Source: Alphaproteobacteria bacterium (GTDB taxonomy: Bacteria > Pseudomonadota > Alphaproteobacteria > Sphingomonadales > Sphingomonadaceae). From it: DNA of 51,971 nucleotides. Each line of letters opens with the position of its first letter. Position 1 is the first letter of the stretch. The notes below the pieces were generated by a model. That model was given only the letters and a program-made list of their open reading frames with translations, searched no databases and was not told where the DNA came from. Positions 51,566 through 51,971 of the stretch are shown piece by piece. Both the position numbers and the translations under genes were made by a program. The DNA is taken from assembly GCA_030431875.1 (NCBI GenBank), contig JAUIIG010000020.1, forward strand, positions 1 through 51,971. Direction: 5' to 3'.

Positions 51566-51971
<406 letters not shown>

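Overview
The window is chromosomal DNA from a GC-rich alphaproteobacterium, most likely an aerobic member of the Sphingomonadales (Erythrobacteraceae-like). The evidence is the gene order dusB-ntrB-ntrC-ntrY-ntrX...hfq-hflX, a fused ispDF, an hfq with two Sm domains, the mreBCD-mrdA-rodA cluster, and the block serine-type D-Ala-D-Ala carboxypeptidase-tmk-holB-metG-TatD-MBL. No phage, transposase, integrase or CRISPR array is visible. Genes are packed tightly, with many ATGA, GTGA and TGATG start/stop overlaps.

Layout. 1-2.7 kb: tail of the pyruvate dehydrogenase E2 gene, two paralogous small secreted proteins flanking an acyl-CoA thioesterase, and lpdA (E3). Both the second secreted-protein gene and lpdA carry frame breaks. 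2.7-4.5 kb: class IV aminotransferase, sulfotransferase-like protein, tRNA-Ser(TGA). 4.6-8.9 kb: cell-wall genes (lytic transglycosylase, RlpA-like lipoprotein with SPOR domain, D,D-carboxypeptidase). 8.9-13.8 kb: tmk-holB-metG-tatD-MBL plus a 55-residue membrane protein. 13.9-24.9 kb: mazG facing a long minus-strand block of hflX, tandem hfq, a secreted protein, ntrX, ntrY, ntrC, ntrB and dusB. 25-31 kb: ispDF, a CinA-type amidohydrolase, a COQ10-like protein, lipA, carbonic anhydrase, a TIR-domain membrane protein and a NYN/LOTUS protein. 31-39.2 kb: mutL and the rod-shape cluster mreB-mreC-mreD-mrdA-rodA. 39.3-47.1 kb: tRNA-Lys(CTT), then two divergent operons. The minus one holds two core-MetE-like proteins, a VOC protein and a CaiB-type CoA-transferase. 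The plus one holds a citryl-CoA-lyase-like protein, an SDR, an FMN alpha-hydroxy-acid oxidase and a PDZ-M48 peptidase. 47.1-50.4 kb: a flavin reductase divergent from ribB, ribH and an aldo/keto reductase. 50.6 kb to the end: a secreted hypothetical and the 3' part of enolase.

The most promising candidate for an undescribed system is the riboflavin locus. Its RibB protein carries an N-terminal XRE/Cro-like helix-turn-helix and a C-terminal GTP-cyclohydrolase-II-like domain that has lost all three zinc cysteines. Three identical 8-bp half-sites (AATGTGAT) lie between the divergent flavin reductase and ribB, over a good -10 hexamer. A 17/18 copy of the palindrome and a 14/18 copy lie at the far end of the operon, in an otherwise geneless convergent gap. 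This suggests an enzyme that autoregulates flavin supply. Second-rank candidates are the divergent core-MetE/CoA-transferase/citryl-CoA-lyase cluster, which looks like an uncharacterised C1/acyl-CoA pathway, and a TIR protein with a conserved predicted NADase glutamate and four membrane helices.

Functions were assigned by reading motifs and family resemblance; no database search was run.
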